Positions 25,515 to 33,997 of a stretch of DNA of 64,000 nucleotides are shown here, piece by piece. A program made the translations under genes and the position numbers. The first letter of the stretch is position 1. Every line of letters starts with the position of its first letter. The notes under the pieces were generated by a model that was given only the letters and a program-made list of their open reading frames with translations, had not been told where the DNA came from and ran no database searches. This stretch comes from Bacillota bacterium (GTDB taxonomy: Bacteria; Bacillota; Bacilli; Paenibacillales; NBRC-103111): positions 186,001 to 250,000 of the forward strand of contig JAEWGW010000016.1 of NCBI GenBank assembly GCA_023388055.1, read 5' to 3'.

Positions 25515-26867
25515 ATGTACAGACGATTGAGCATGATCTTGTTCCCGATTATGACCCTCGCCTTTATCGGGACGTCCATCTGGGGCTACCAGGAGAATCA
25601 GGAGAAGAACGCCATACTGATTAAGGCGGAGAACCAGTACCAGCGCGCATTCCATGACTTGTCCTACCATGTGGAGCAGCTGCAGACGGAACTGGGCAAA
25701 ACCATGGCCGCCAATTCTACCTCCAACGACTATTACCGCAGAAGCCTGACCAATGTCTGGCGTATTACCAGCCAGGCGCAGAATGAAATTAACCAGCTGC
25801 CGCTGACCTTGCTGCCCTTTAACAAAACCGAGGAATTTCTCTCGAATATCGCCAATTTCACCTACCGGACCGCTGTCCGGGATCTGACCAAAAAACCCAT
25901 GACCCCGGAGGAGCAAAAGACGCTGCAAACCCTCTATGAGCATGCCAACGAGATCAATGGTGAGCTCCAGCAGGTGCAGGGCAAGGTGCTCGCCGAGAAC
26001 CTCCGCTGGATGGATGTGGAGACAGCCCTGGCCACCCAGGAGAAGCAGATGGACAATACCATCGTGGACGGCTTCATGACTGTGGACAAGAAGGTGTCTG
26101 AATACGAGGAGTTGGACTGGGGCCCTTCCATGGCGTCCACCTTCCAGAAGCGCAGCTACAATTCGCTGCCAGGAATGGAAATCAATGCGGAGGAAGCCAA
26201 GCAGAAGGCGGTGCAGTTCCTCCAGCTTCCGGACGGGACCGGTGATCTTCAGGTTGCAGAGAACGGAGCCGGAACGGAATTCAGCAGCTTTAGCGTGAAG
26301 GGCAAAAACCCCTATTCCGGAGAGGATATGCAGCTGGATGTCTCCAAAAAAGGCGGGCACATTATTTATTACATGTCCTCCCGGAATGTAGGGGAGCGGA
26401 ACGTGGATCTGAAGGGCGCACAGGACGCTGCTGTTGACTTTTTGTCCGCCCATGGTTATGACACCATGCTTCCGGTGAATTACGACGAATATTCCAATAC
26501 CGCTTCCTTTACCTTTGCCCGCAAGGAGGGGGACATTGTGGTTTACCCCGAAAAAGTCGTTGTTAAGATAGCACTCGACAATGCGGAGGTAACAGGTCTC
26601 CAGGCAGGGGATTATATCTATGAACACAAGAGCAGAAGCTTCCCCAAACCCGCCATTTCTGTTGAAGAGGCCAAGAAGGATGTGAATCCTTCCCTGAAGG
26701 TGGAATCTGTCAATCAGGCCTGGATCAAGAACGATCTGGATGATGAAGTGCTGTGTTATGAGTTTATCGGCAAAATGAACGATTCCAGCTACAAGATCTA
26801 CATTAGCGCCGAAACCGGATTGGAAGAGAAGGTGGAGGCGTTTAAGGAAATCCAGCAAGAGGGTTAA
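25515..26867 (+). CDS. ypeB: Germination protein YpeB
   Basis: YpeB is required to localise and stabilise the spore cortex-lytic enzyme SleB during sporulation. The 450-residue product has an N-terminal membrane segment (about 6-25), a long helical region (about 35-200) and repeated PepSY-like domains in the C-terminal half (for example EAKQKAVQFL near 220, GAQDAAVDFL near 300 and VEEAKKDV near 385). This is the family's known layout. The ATG at 25515 is 14 nt from the G-rich RBS, which is a little far. Unusually, sleB does not precede it here. Expression is expected in the forespore, though I did not find a clear promoter. Confidence 0.92.
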   Translation: MYRRLSMILFPIMTLAFIGTSIWGYQENQEKNAILIKAENQYQRAFHDLSYHVEQLQTELGKTMAANSTSNDYYRRSLTNVWRITSQAQNEINQLPLTLLPFNKTEEFLSNIANFTYRTAVRDLTKKPMTPEEQKTLQTLYEHANEINGELQQVQGKVLAENLRWMDVETALATQEKQMDNTIVDGFMTVDKKVSEYEELDWGPSMASTFQKRSYNSLPGMEINAEEAKQKAVQFLQLPDGTGDLQVAENGAGTEFSSFSVKGKNPYSGEDMQLDVSKKGGHIIYYMSSRNVGERNVDLKGAQDAAVDFLSAHGYDTMLPVNYDEYSNTASFTFARKEGDIVVYPEKVVVKIALDNAEVTGLQAGDYIYEHKSRSFPKPAISVEEAKKDVNPSLKVESVNQAWIKNDLDDEVLCYEFIGKMNDSSYKIYISAETGLEEKVEAFKEIQQEG

Positions 26868-26910
26868 ATCCGGATCGCCGGCAAGCCTTGAGCATGACGT
26901 GTCTGTCTAT

Positions 26911-26946
26911 AGCTTCCCTGCCGTACGGCGGCGGGGAGGCTTTTTG
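26911..26946 (+). terminator. Terminator after ypeB
   Basis: AGCTTCCCTGCC paired with GGCGGGGAGGCT-like sequence (one offset), followed by five T. Confidence 0.75.
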
Positions 26947-27004
26947 CTGTTCTGCTAAGGATGGGACATGTGCCAAAAATAGGACTGGTCTTGTCCGGCA
27001 TTAA

Positions 27005-27013
27005 TGTTATAAT
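27005..27013 (+). promoter_or_regulatory. Extended -10 promoter candidate for ypfA
   Basis: TGT-TATAAT is an extended -10 element 48 bp before the ypfA start, just after the ypeB terminator. The -35 region is weak. Confidence 0.45.
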
Positions 27014-27060
27014 TCCTAGTAGACTACCGGGCAAGGAATAGACGAGGAGGCAAACCCTTC

Positions 27061-27714
27061 ATGCTCCCCAAAATCAATCAGGTCCTGCATATCCAGATCA
27101 ACTCCATCGACGAGGATGAATCCATGCAGGAGTACAAATCAAGAATTTCCGACATGACTGCGGATTATATGGAAATTGAAGTGCCGATGAATGAACGCAC
27201 CGGACGGCTGAAACGGCTGTTCCAGGGGGATGAGCTGTCGGTTTATTTTCTGACAGAAGGCGGCATGAAGAATTTTTTCATGAGCACCGTGCTGGGCATC
27301 CGGGATAACGAGTTCCGTACGGTATTGATCAGGAAGCCAACTGACGAATCCATTACCAAAGTCCAGCGGCGGAGCTTCCTCCGTGTGCCTGCAGAGCTTG
27401 ATATTGCGGCAAGCCTCGGGGAGCAGGTGCGGTTCACGGGAGTCACCGACGATGTGGGCGGAGGCGGGGCTTCCTTTATCTGCGAGGGCAATATTCCCGT
27501 AAAGGTGGGGGATGGGCTGTCCTGCTGGCTGCTTTTGATTTCACGGAATGCGAAGCCGGAGCATATTCCCTTTAAAGGAGAGGTTGTCCGCACCAAAGCG
27601 CTGGAATCGGGCCGTCAGCAGGTGATGATGCAATTCTCGGAGATCTCCGATAAGGACCGGCAGAAGATTATCCGGTTCTGCTTCGAGCGCCAGCTGGAAA
27701 TTCGGAAGAATTAA
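27061..27714 (+). CDS. ypfA: c-di-GMP-binding PilZ/YcgR-type protein YpfA
   Basis: The 217-residue protein has an N-terminal YcgR-like domain (about 1-95) and a C-terminal PilZ domain (about 98-210). The PilZ c-di-GMP contact motifs are visible: QRRSFLR (the RxxxR box) and, after a gap, DDVGGGGASF, which corresponds to the (D/N)xSxxG box but has glycine in place of the usual serine. In B. subtilis the homologue (YpfA/DgrA) acts as a flagellar brake when c-di-GMP is high. The ATG follows GGAGG. It starts the ypfA-ypfB-cmk stretch in the same order as in B. subtilis. Confidence 0.88.
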   Translation: MLPKINQVLHIQINSIDEDESMQEYKSRISDMTADYMEIEVPMNERTGRLKRLFQGDELSVYFLTEGGMKNFFMSTVLGIRDNEFRTVLIRKPTDESITKVQRRSFLRVPAELDIAASLGEQVRFTGVTDDVGGGGASFICEGNIPVKVGDGLSCWLLLISRNAKPEHIPFKGEVVRTKALESGRQQVMMQFSEISDKDRQKIIRFCFERQLEIRKN

Positions 27715-27826
27715 GCCGTGTTTGCAAAGACGGCTTAGGATAATACCCGCGGCGGTTGGCAATAATGCATGTCGTACATTCTAGAGCGGGATTGTGAACT
27801 CGTTCTGGGCGGAGGTGCGGCAGGCA

Positions 27827-28048
27827 ATGAAAAAACCGACCTATGAGGAATTGTTTAAAGCCTTCTCTGCAGCTGTGGAAAAAAAACTGCTTGCTGTCGC
27901 CCTTGTGCTGGTGGCTCTGCTGCTGGTGTCGCAGCTCCTTCTGCAGATACCGGCAGTCCGGCATGCCCTTCTCCGGGTGGAAAGGCTGGAAGGGACTCCC
28001 TTTCCGGTTTTGGAGGAGAGAATTGTAGAGGATAGAAAAAAACCATAG
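27827..28048 (+). CDS. Small membrane protein, YpfB-like
   Basis: This 73-residue product has a short basic N-terminus, one strong membrane segment (about residues 20-42, rich in Leu, Val and Ala) and an Arg/Glu-rich C-terminus. It lies between ypfA and cmk, the position of ypfB in B. subtilis; sequence alone gives little to confirm homology. The ATG at 27827 follows GGAGG at 10 nt spacing and is preferred to the GTG at 27794. Confidence 0.65.
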   Translation: MKKPTYEELFKAFSAAVEKKLLAVALVLVALLLVSQLLLQIPAVRHALLRVERLEGTPFPVLEERIVEDRKKP

Positions 28049-28234
28049 CAGCTTTTGCATAAATAAGAGGTTCTATGGTATAATTTTCAACGTTCGCAGG
28101 CGCGGCCTGCTTTTTGCGTTTCTTTAAATCTCGGGCGAGCCCTATTGTGGCCATCGTCCCGATTTATGGGTAAACGTGCGGTGACATGAGGCCGCTGCCG
28201 GGCGTTTATCCTCGCTATTGGGGGGCCGAGGCTT

Positions 28235-28909
28235 TTGGGGAAATTCAATGTTGCGCTGGATGGTCCGGCAGGAGCCGGGAAAAGCACGGTTGCCCGCATG
28301 GTGGCCAAAGAGCTGGGATATGTGTATGTGGATACAGGAGCGATGTACAGGGCGATTACCTGGAAGGTCCTGCACAAGGGCATACCTCTGGAGGATTTGT
28401 CCGCCATCGCCGAAATGACCGCTGCCACCCGTATAGAGCTGCTGCCCGGCTTGACCGGTCAGACTGTGCTGGTGGACGGGCAGGATGTAACCGAGCTTAT
28501 CCGCTCCAAGGAAATTAATCTTCATGTCTCGCATGTAGCCGCGATTCCGGATGTCCGTGAGAGGCTGGTCAGCATGCAGAAATCCATGGCTGCCGTCAAG
28601 GGCGTCGTTATGGATGGCCGGGATATCGGGACTAGTGTGCTGCCCGACGCAGAGGTGAAGGTTTTCCTCACGGCCAGCGCCCGCAAACGGGCGGAGCGGC
28701 GGTATCTGGAGATGAACGCATCCGAGATTTCGCTTGATGATCTGGAGAAGGATATCGAACGGCGGGACCAGCTGGACCGCGGCCGCAAGGTGTCACCACT
28801 CCGGCAGGCCGAGGATGCGGTGCTTCTGGACAGCACGGAAATGTCCTTGGACGAAGTGGTCAACGCCGTCCTCGAACTGTGCAGAACCAAGGAGCTGCGG
28901 GGAAACTAG
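28235..28909 (+). CDS. cmk: Cytidylate kinase
   Basis: CMP kinase phosphorylates CMP and dCMP with ATP. The 224-residue product has the P-loop GPAGAGKST near the N-terminus, the DTGAMYRA motif of the CMP-binding region, GRDIGT, and the lid-type RRxQLDRGR segment (here ERRDQLDRGRKVSP). The start is a TTG behind a G-rich RBS. It is followed by plsC and rpsA, as is common in Firmicutes. Confidence 0.96.
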   Translation: MGKFNVALDGPAGAGKSTVARMVAKELGYVYVDTGAMYRAITWKVLHKGIPLEDLSAIAEMTAATRIELLPGLTGQTVLVDGQDVTELIRSKEINLHVSHVAAIPDVRERLVSMQKSMAAVKGVVMDGRDIGTSVLPDAEVKVFLTASARKRAERRYLEMNASEISLDDLEKDIERRDQLDRGRKVSPLRQAEDAVLLDSTEMSLDEVVNAVLELCRTKELRGN

Positions 28910-28953
28910 GTTTGCTCTTCGTTCAGCTTCTAAATTGGAGTGGAGGTTACAAG

Positions 28954-29547
28954 GTGGTTTTGTATCGAAGCATACGGTTTATGTTTCGGGGCATGTTCAA
29001 GGTGCTGTACCGCGCGGAGATTATCGGGGCCGAGAATGTCCCTGCCGCGGGTCCCGTGATCTTGTGCTGCAACCATACCAGCAATTTTGATCCGCCCTTT
29101 GTCGGATGTTATCTGGAGCGCCAGATTCACTTTATGGCCAAGGCAGAGATTTTCCGGGTTCCCGTATTGGGGTGGATTATTAAAGGATTGGGAGCTTTTC
29201 CCGTGAAGCGTGGCGGGGTCAGCAAGGAATCCATCAAGCTGGCCATCACCCATCTGCGGGAGGGCCATATGCTTGCTATCTTCCCCGAAGGCTCACGGAA
29301 GAATGCCGGAGGCATGGGGAAGAAGGGAGCCGCCAGTCTTGCTCTCCGCTCAGGAGCGACAGTCGTTCCCGCTTGGATTGAGGGAGGCTACAAGCTGTTC
29401 CGCCGCACCACCGTTACGTACGGCAAGCCTGTAGATTTGTCGGAATATGACGGAGGAAGCTCCGAACAGCAGGAGGCGGCTACCGAGAAGATCATGGAAG
29501 CCATCCGCAGTCTCTCCCAAGCAAAGAAAAATACGGTTTCAAATTGA
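28954..29547 (+). CDS. plsC: 1-acyl-sn-glycerol-3-phosphate acyltransferase
   Basis: PlsC adds the second acyl chain to lysophosphatidic acid, giving phosphatidic acid at the inner membrane face. The product of about 197 residues carries the HX4D box (NHTSNFDPP), the phosphate-binding FPEGSR box and a hydrophobic N-terminal segment. The start is probably GTG 28954 or TTG 28960, both behind GGAGGT; the longer frame overlaps cmk. plsY and gpsA lie 6 kb downstream, so much of phospholipid precursor synthesis sits in this window. Confidence 0.93.
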   Translation: MVLYRSIRFMFRGMFKVLYRAEIIGAENVPAAGPVILCCNHTSNFDPPFVGCYLERQIHFMAKAEIFRVPVLGWIIKGLGAFPVKRGGVSKESIKLAITHLREGHMLAIFPEGSRKNAGGMGKKGAASLALRSGATVVPAWIEGGYKLFRRTTVTYGKPVDLSEYDGGSSEQQEAATEKIMEAIRSLSQAKKNTVSN

Positions 29548-29633
29548 TTGAAATGAATGGAAATGGTATCTTGGAATTATACTACACCCATCATAAATAT
29601 GGGGTTTGGTTGTTAAACAAGGAGGAATAGACA

Positions 29634-30911
29634 ATGACTGAAGAAATCAAGATGGATCAAACAGAAAACGGGGCGACAGAAGCATCCGCAGTTGAAGCGG
29701 AAGTGCCTGCAACAGAAAATACAGTGGACCTTACTCAAGTGATGACTGTCAAGAAGGGCGACGTTGTCAAGGGCAAGATCGTGAAAGTGGAAGCCGATCA
29801 GGCGATCGTGGATATCGGCTATAAATATGACGGCATCATTCCTCTGCGCGATCTGTCCTCCGTACAGCTGGACAACGCCTCCGACGCTGTGCAAGTGGGC
29901 GACGAAGTGGAGCTGAAGGTTGTTAACATCAATGACGCCAAGGAAACGCTGCAATTGTCCAAACGCGCCATTGACAGCGAAAAAGCATGGAACGTGCTGC
30001 AGGAAAAGCTGGAATCCAAGGAAATCCTGGAAGCCAAGGTTGCCGATGTAGTGAAGGGCGGTCTGGTTGTAGACGTAGGCCTGCGCGGCTTCGTACCCGC
30101 TTCCATGGTAGAACGTCATTTCGTGGAAGATTTCTCTGATTACAAGGGCCGTTCCCTGCGCCTGCGTGTGAAGGAAATCGACCGTGAGAAGAACAAGGTG
30201 ATCCTCTCCCAGAAGGATGTTCTGGATGAAGAGTTCGAAGCCAACAAGAAGGACATCATCGGCGGGATCAAGGTTGGACAAGAACTGGACGGCACCGTTC
30301 AGCGTCTGACTCCGTTTGGCGCGTTCATCGACATCGGCGGCATCGACGGCCTTGTGCATATTTCCGAGATGGCTTGGCACCATGTTGAGCAGCCGTCCGA
30401 AGTGGTGAAGGAAGGCGACAAGGTTCGTGTACACGTGCTGAAGGTAGATCCGGCCAGCGAACGCATTTCCCTGTCCATCAAGGCTACCCAACCGGGACCT
30501 TGGCAGAGCATCGCCGGCAGCGTCAATGTGGGCGACATCATTGAAGGTACCGTGAAGCGTCTGGTAACCTTCGGTGCATTTGTGGAAGTGGCTTCCGGCG
30601 TAGAAGGCCTGGTGCACATCTCCCAAATTTCCCACTCCCACATCGGCACACCGCATGAAGTGCTGAAGGAAGGCCAAGAGGTTCAAGTGAAGGTATTGGA
30701 CATCAACACGGATGAGAAGCGTATCTCCTTGTCCATCAAGGATACCCAAGAAGCTCCCGTAAGAGAGCCGAAGCCGGAACGTGAGCGCGGCGAACGCGGA
30801 CACCGCTCTGGCCGGGATACCTCCAATGCTGAATTTGCGCCGCCGTCCCAAAGCCTGAACCTGACATTGGGCGAGCGTTTCGGAGACAAGCTGAACAAAT
30901 TCAAAAAATAA
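29634..30911 (+). CDS. rpsA: 30S ribosomal protein S1 homologue (four S1 domains)
   Basis: The 425-residue protein consists of an acidic N-terminal tail, four S1 RNA-binding domains (about 40-112, 128-198, 212-285 and 297-372), and a charged Arg/Glu-rich C-terminal tail. The last two domains have the strongest RNA-binding pattern (TPFGAFIDIGG, VTFGAFVEVASG, GLVHIS). B. subtilis has a similar protein, YpfD, whose role in translation is less clear than that of the E. coli S1. The ATG follows AGGAGG. It is probably driven by its own promoter in the 86-bp gap after plsC as well as by readthrough. Confidence 0.92.
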   Translation: MTEEIKMDQTENGATEASAVEAEVPATENTVDLTQVMTVKKGDVVKGKIVKVEADQAIVDIGYKYDGIIPLRDLSSVQLDNASDAVQVGDEVELKVVNINDAKETLQLSKRAIDSEKAWNVLQEKLESKEILEAKVADVVKGGLVVDVGLRGFVPASMVERHFVEDFSDYKGRSLRLRVKEIDREKNKVILSQKDVLDEEFEANKKDIIGGIKVGQELDGTVQRLTPFGAFIDIGGIDGLVHISEMAWHHVEQPSEVVKEGDKVRVHVLKVDPASERISLSIKATQPGPWQSIAGSVNVGDIIEGTVKRLVTFGAFVEVASGVEGLVHISQISHSHIGTPHEVLKEGQEVQVKVLDINTDEKRISLSIKDTQEAPVREPKPERERGERGHRSGRDTSNAEFAPPSQSLNLTLGERFGDKLNKFKK

Positions 30912-30930
30912 TCGGGAGCGGGGTCAAAAG

Positions 30931-32022
30931 ATGAGAATATCCCGCAAGATGGAGCATCTTCATCACGCCCTGTCCCTCCGGCCCCAAGGCCGAAACGGAC
31001 TGTCGGACGTGAGGCTTGTTCCCAATGCCCTGCCGGACATTTCTCTCTCTTCCGTTTCATTGGCTACACGAATCGGCGAACTCAATTTGAGTTCGCCGAT
31101 TCTTATTAATGCCATGACTGGTGGAGCGCAGGAGACGGAAGCCATTAACGGCCAGTTGGCGGTTGCCGCCAAAGAAACAGGCCTGGCCATGGCGGTCGGG
31201 TCCCAAATGTCGGCGATCAAGGACAAATCCATGAGAGCCAGCTACCAGATTGTGCGCAAAATGAATCCGGATGGTATCGTTCTGGCCAATTTGGGGGCGG
31301 AGGCTACCGTGGAGCAAGCGCAGGAAGCGGTGGACATGATTTCCGCCGATGCCCTCCAGATTCACTTGAATGTGATGCAGGAGCTACTGATGCCGGAGGG
31401 GGAACGTGATTTTCAAGGAACCACAGAGAGAATCAGCCGGATTGCAGAGGCGGCGGGTGTACCGGTTATCGTCAAGGAGGTAGGGTTTGGGATAGCTGGA
31501 GAAGCGGCAGCCCGCTTGAAGGCAATGGGTATCCAAGCTCTTGATGTAGGCGGATCGGGCGGGACGAGCTTTGCTGCTATCGAGAACGCCCGCCGGAGCC
31601 GGCCCTTCCAGGCCCTCAATCAATGGGGATGCAGTACGGCGGTTGCTCTGTTGGAGTGCTCACCTGTTTTTGGCAAAGGCAGTATGGTTGCAAGCGGAGG
31701 CCTCCGGAATGGCTTGGAGGTTGTCAAGGCTCTGGCGTTAGGCGCATCGGCGGCTGGAATGGCAGGTTTGTTCCTCCGGCTGCTTCAGCAATCGGGTGTG
31801 GAGGGGCTTATTCAGGGCATCACGGAGATCAAGCAGGAGACACTTCTGGTGATGTCCGCTCTGGGGGCCGGAACAGTGCAGGAGCTGTGGAGCTGCCCCG
31901 TAGTGGTTATCGGAGAAACGGCGGAGTGGTGCCGTGCCCGGGGATTGGATACGGAGGCACTGGCCAGGAGAAACAGGAGCAAACTGCACCCGCATGAAAG
32001 TTCTTCCGGTAACTCATACTAG
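30931..32022 (+). CDS. fni: Isopentenyl-diphosphate delta-isomerase, type 2
   Basis: Fni is the FMN- and NADPH-dependent isomerase that interconverts IPP and DMAPP, needed here to prime the prenyl chain made by HepS/HepT. The 363-residue TIM-barrel protein shows family motifs ITxxK-like RKMEHL at the start, NAMTGG, GSQ, ALQIHLN, KEVGFG and the FMN-phosphate segment GGSGGTSF. The ATG is 20 bp after the rpsA stop. An unusual perfect inverted repeat lies within the coding sequence at 31071-31101. Confidence 0.95.
   Translation: MRISRKMEHLHHALSLRPQGRNGLSDVRLVPNALPDISLSSVSLATRIGELNLSSPILINAMTGGAQETEAINGQLAVAAKETGLAMAVGSQMSAIKDKSMRASYQIVRKMNPDGIVLANLGAEATVEQAQEAVDMISADALQIHLNVMQELLMPEGERDFQGTTERISRIAEAAGVPVIVKEVGFGIAGEAAARLKAMGIQALDVGGSGGTSFAAIENARRSRPFQALNQWGCSTAVALLECSPVFGKGSMVASGGLRNGLEVVKALALGASAAGMAGLFLRLLQQSGVEGLIQGITEIKQETLLVMSALGAGTVQELWSCPVVVIGETAEWCRARGLDTEALARRNRSKLHPHESSSGNSY
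31071..31101. repeat. Perfect 15-bp inverted repeat inside fni
   Basis: AATCGGCGAACTCAA is followed after one base by its exact reverse complement, forming a strong hairpin about 140 nt into fni. The encoded residues (RIGELNLSSPI) are ordinary for the family. Confidence 0.8.
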
Positions 32023-32112
32023 AGGTGGGTTCCAAACACCTGCAGGGTGAAGGGGACTCCCCCTGAATTAGCTTCAATTTGTATCGGGGGATTCTTTAAT
32101 CGGGGGATGGAT

Positions 32113-32718
32113 ATGAATCCTGGCTACTTGTCCCTGGTTTTAATCAGTGTGACTATGATCCTTCTGGCCAGCGGCTGGAAGGATATCCTGCTTCCCGGAA
32201 TCCCGCGTGTTGGCCTTCTCGCCTTTTTTACAGGATGGCTGATTGCTGCGTTGTTAAAGGTGGAATGGGGCGGGGTGGAAATCCAATTGACACTGCCTTA
32301 TCTCCTGCTCTGCGCAGCTGCAGTGACCTGCCTGCTGAAAACCCCGCTGCTCCGTGCTCATGTCTGGATATGCGGCTTGCTCCTGGGCACCTTTGACTGT
32401 TTGCTTCGGGAGCTTGGCGGATGGGCGGCAGTGGCGCCTCAGGGGCATGCATGGCTGAATGGTGCTGCAATCATCGCTGTTATTACACTGCTGCTGGGTA
32501 GAGGGGCGCTTTGGCAATGGATTGCCCTGTCTATAGGTTTGACTGCTTCGGAGGCACTGTTTGTCTGGTTCCACCGGGACACCGTAAGCTATGCTGGCGG
32601 CGCAGCTTTTGCAGACCATTGGTGGCTTGTGCTCAGTTTGACCAGAGGACTGTCGGTTCTGCTGGAGGCTGTGGGCAAGCTGGCGGCCAAAAGCTTCAGG
32701 CAAGGGACCAAACGATGA
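32113..32718 (+). CDS. Integral membrane protein, YphA-like
   Basis: A product of about 201 residues with roughly six hydrophobic segments and no catalytic motif. It lies between fni and the YIEGIA gene, the position of yphA in B. subtilis, which is the only basis for the suggested relationship. The start is ATG 32113 (or 32107) behind GGGGG. It is likely translated together with the following YIEGIA gene, 22 bp downstream. Confidence 0.68.
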   Translation: MNPGYLSLVLISVTMILLASGWKDILLPGIPRVGLLAFFTGWLIAALLKVEWGGVEIQLTLPYLLLCAAAVTCLLKTPLLRAHVWICGLLLGTFDCLLRELGGWAAVAPQGHAWLNGAAIIAVITLLLGRGALWQWIALSIGLTASEALFVWFHRDTVSYAGGAAFADHWWLVLSLTRGLSVLLEAVGKLAAKSFRQGTKR

Positions 32719-32740
32719 CCGGGCAGGAGGGCTATGAACG

Positions 32741-33646
32741 GTGAGCGAACTTTTCGATTCTCCCTATACATCCGGAATTGTGACGGGCATTGTGTTCGGC
32801 ATTCTGGCAAGACTGTCCATGCTTCGGACGGATTACAGGCAATATCCCACTTACCCCCATGGCCGGATCATCCATCTGGCGTTGGGGCTGATCGCTGCCT
32901 CCTTAGGGTCCCTGGCGGTTCCGTCGCTGCTGGAAAAACAATATACCGCGGTCACCTTCCTGACGCTGGCCGCGCAGCAGTTCCGTGATGTGCGGAATAT
33001 GGAGCGTCAAACTCTGACCAATATCGACAGCATGGAGCTGGTACCGCGGGGCGCCACTTATATAGAAGGAATCGCCATGGTTTTTGAGGGGCGCAATTAC
33101 ATGGTCATGTTCACAGCCCTGGTTGCCTCCATGTTCGGCATTCTGTTCGGCTGGTATTGGGGAGCCGCGGCCGGCATACTGGCGCTTCTAATCTCCAATT
33201 ATTACAAAACCGGCAAATCCTTGTCCAGCATCGCCCATGTGGAAGCAGCCTCCGTACGCATAGACGGACCGGATCTCTACGTGGGGGATATCTATATCAT
33301 GAATGTGGGACTGGATGAAACCAGGCAGCTGATCCGTGAACACGGCATTGGCTGTATTCTGAAGCCCAAGGACAAGAACAGCCGAATCACGCTTTCCAGC
33401 ATCGGCCAGCGGCAAGCCCTGCTGCATGATGCCTGTACGATCATGGGGGTTTACCGGGACACAGGCGAACCCTCCTTGCTGCCTATGGCTAAGCTGGACA
33501 TGAATGACGGGCGTCTGGCGGTGCTGCTGCTTCCACCCCAGCCTGATCAGGGGCTGGCCCTGTCTGTGGTCAAGCGGGTGCCGCTGCTGGAGAGTGCGGT
33601 CCGGCTGCCGGTGGAGGCCCATGTTCATTCGGGAGACCAGCTTTGA
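32741..33646 (+). CDS. YIEGIA family membrane protein
   Basis: This 301-residue membrane protein contains the literal YIEGIA signature (about residues 107-112) that names the family, between two pairs of hydrophobic segments, with a soluble C-terminal region. The family is found in spore formers and is equivalent in position to B. subtilis yphB. Function is not established. The start is a GTG. It is followed 19 bp later by the small gene that accompanies it in many genomes. Confidence 0.88.
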   Translation: MSELFDSPYTSGIVTGIVFGILARLSMLRTDYRQYPTYPHGRIIHLALGLIAASLGSLAVPSLLEKQYTAVTFLTLAAQQFRDVRNMERQTLTNIDSMELVPRGATYIEGIAMVFEGRNYMVMFTALVASMFGILFGWYWGAAAGILALLISNYYKTGKSLSSIAHVEAASVRIDGPDLYVGDIYIMNVGLDETRQLIREHGIGCILKPKDKNSRITLSSIGQRQALLHDACTIMGVYRDTGEPSLLPMAKLDMNDGRLAVLLLPPQPDQGLALSVVKRVPLLESAVRLPVEAHVHSGDQL

Positions 33647-33665
33647 GCAGGAAAGGGGGGGAACC

Positions 33666-33851
33666 ATGGGGAAAATTGTAGCGGTTGTCACGCCTGACCC
33701 ATCCACCGTTGCCGGGGGTGGAGCTCCCGTCTTTATTGCAGTGGCTGAGGAAGAGCGGCAGAAGCTGGCGTTCCGTCTGGAGAAAATATTGGACGCTTCG
33801 GTCCATGATCTCGGGAACGGGCAGCTGATTGTAGTGGACCACAAGGCATAA
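33666..33851 (+). CDS. Small YIEGIA-associated protein (capping subunit type)
   Basis: This 61-residue protein begins MGKIVAVVTPDPSTVAGGGAP and has an alpha/beta pattern with a polar surface. Its size and place right after the YIEGIA gene match the small protein described as the capping complex subunit for YIEGIA. It is probably co-translated with that gene (19-bp gap, GGGGGG RBS). Confidence 0.75.
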   Translation: MGKIVAVVTPDPSTVAGGGAPVFIAVAEEERQKLAFRLEKILDASVHDLGNGQLIVVDHKA

Positions 33852-33862
33852 CGACGTTAAGG

Positions 33863-33913
33863 AAGGGAGTCTTGTGCTGCTCCGGCCTCCGGATGAAGGC
33901 AAGACTTCCCTTT
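33863..33913 (+). terminator. Hairpin after the YIEGIA pair
   Basis: AAGGGA-GTCTTG pairs with CAAGAC-T-TCCCTT with one bulged T. The following T-run is short (TTT), so termination may be partial. Confidence 0.5.
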
Positions 33914-33997
33914 GTGAGGTTATTTTGTTATCATGAGACATGCAGGTTTTTGGAAGCTTTTGCGAGACAGATAGTAATGATGTAGGGAGTGAACGGA

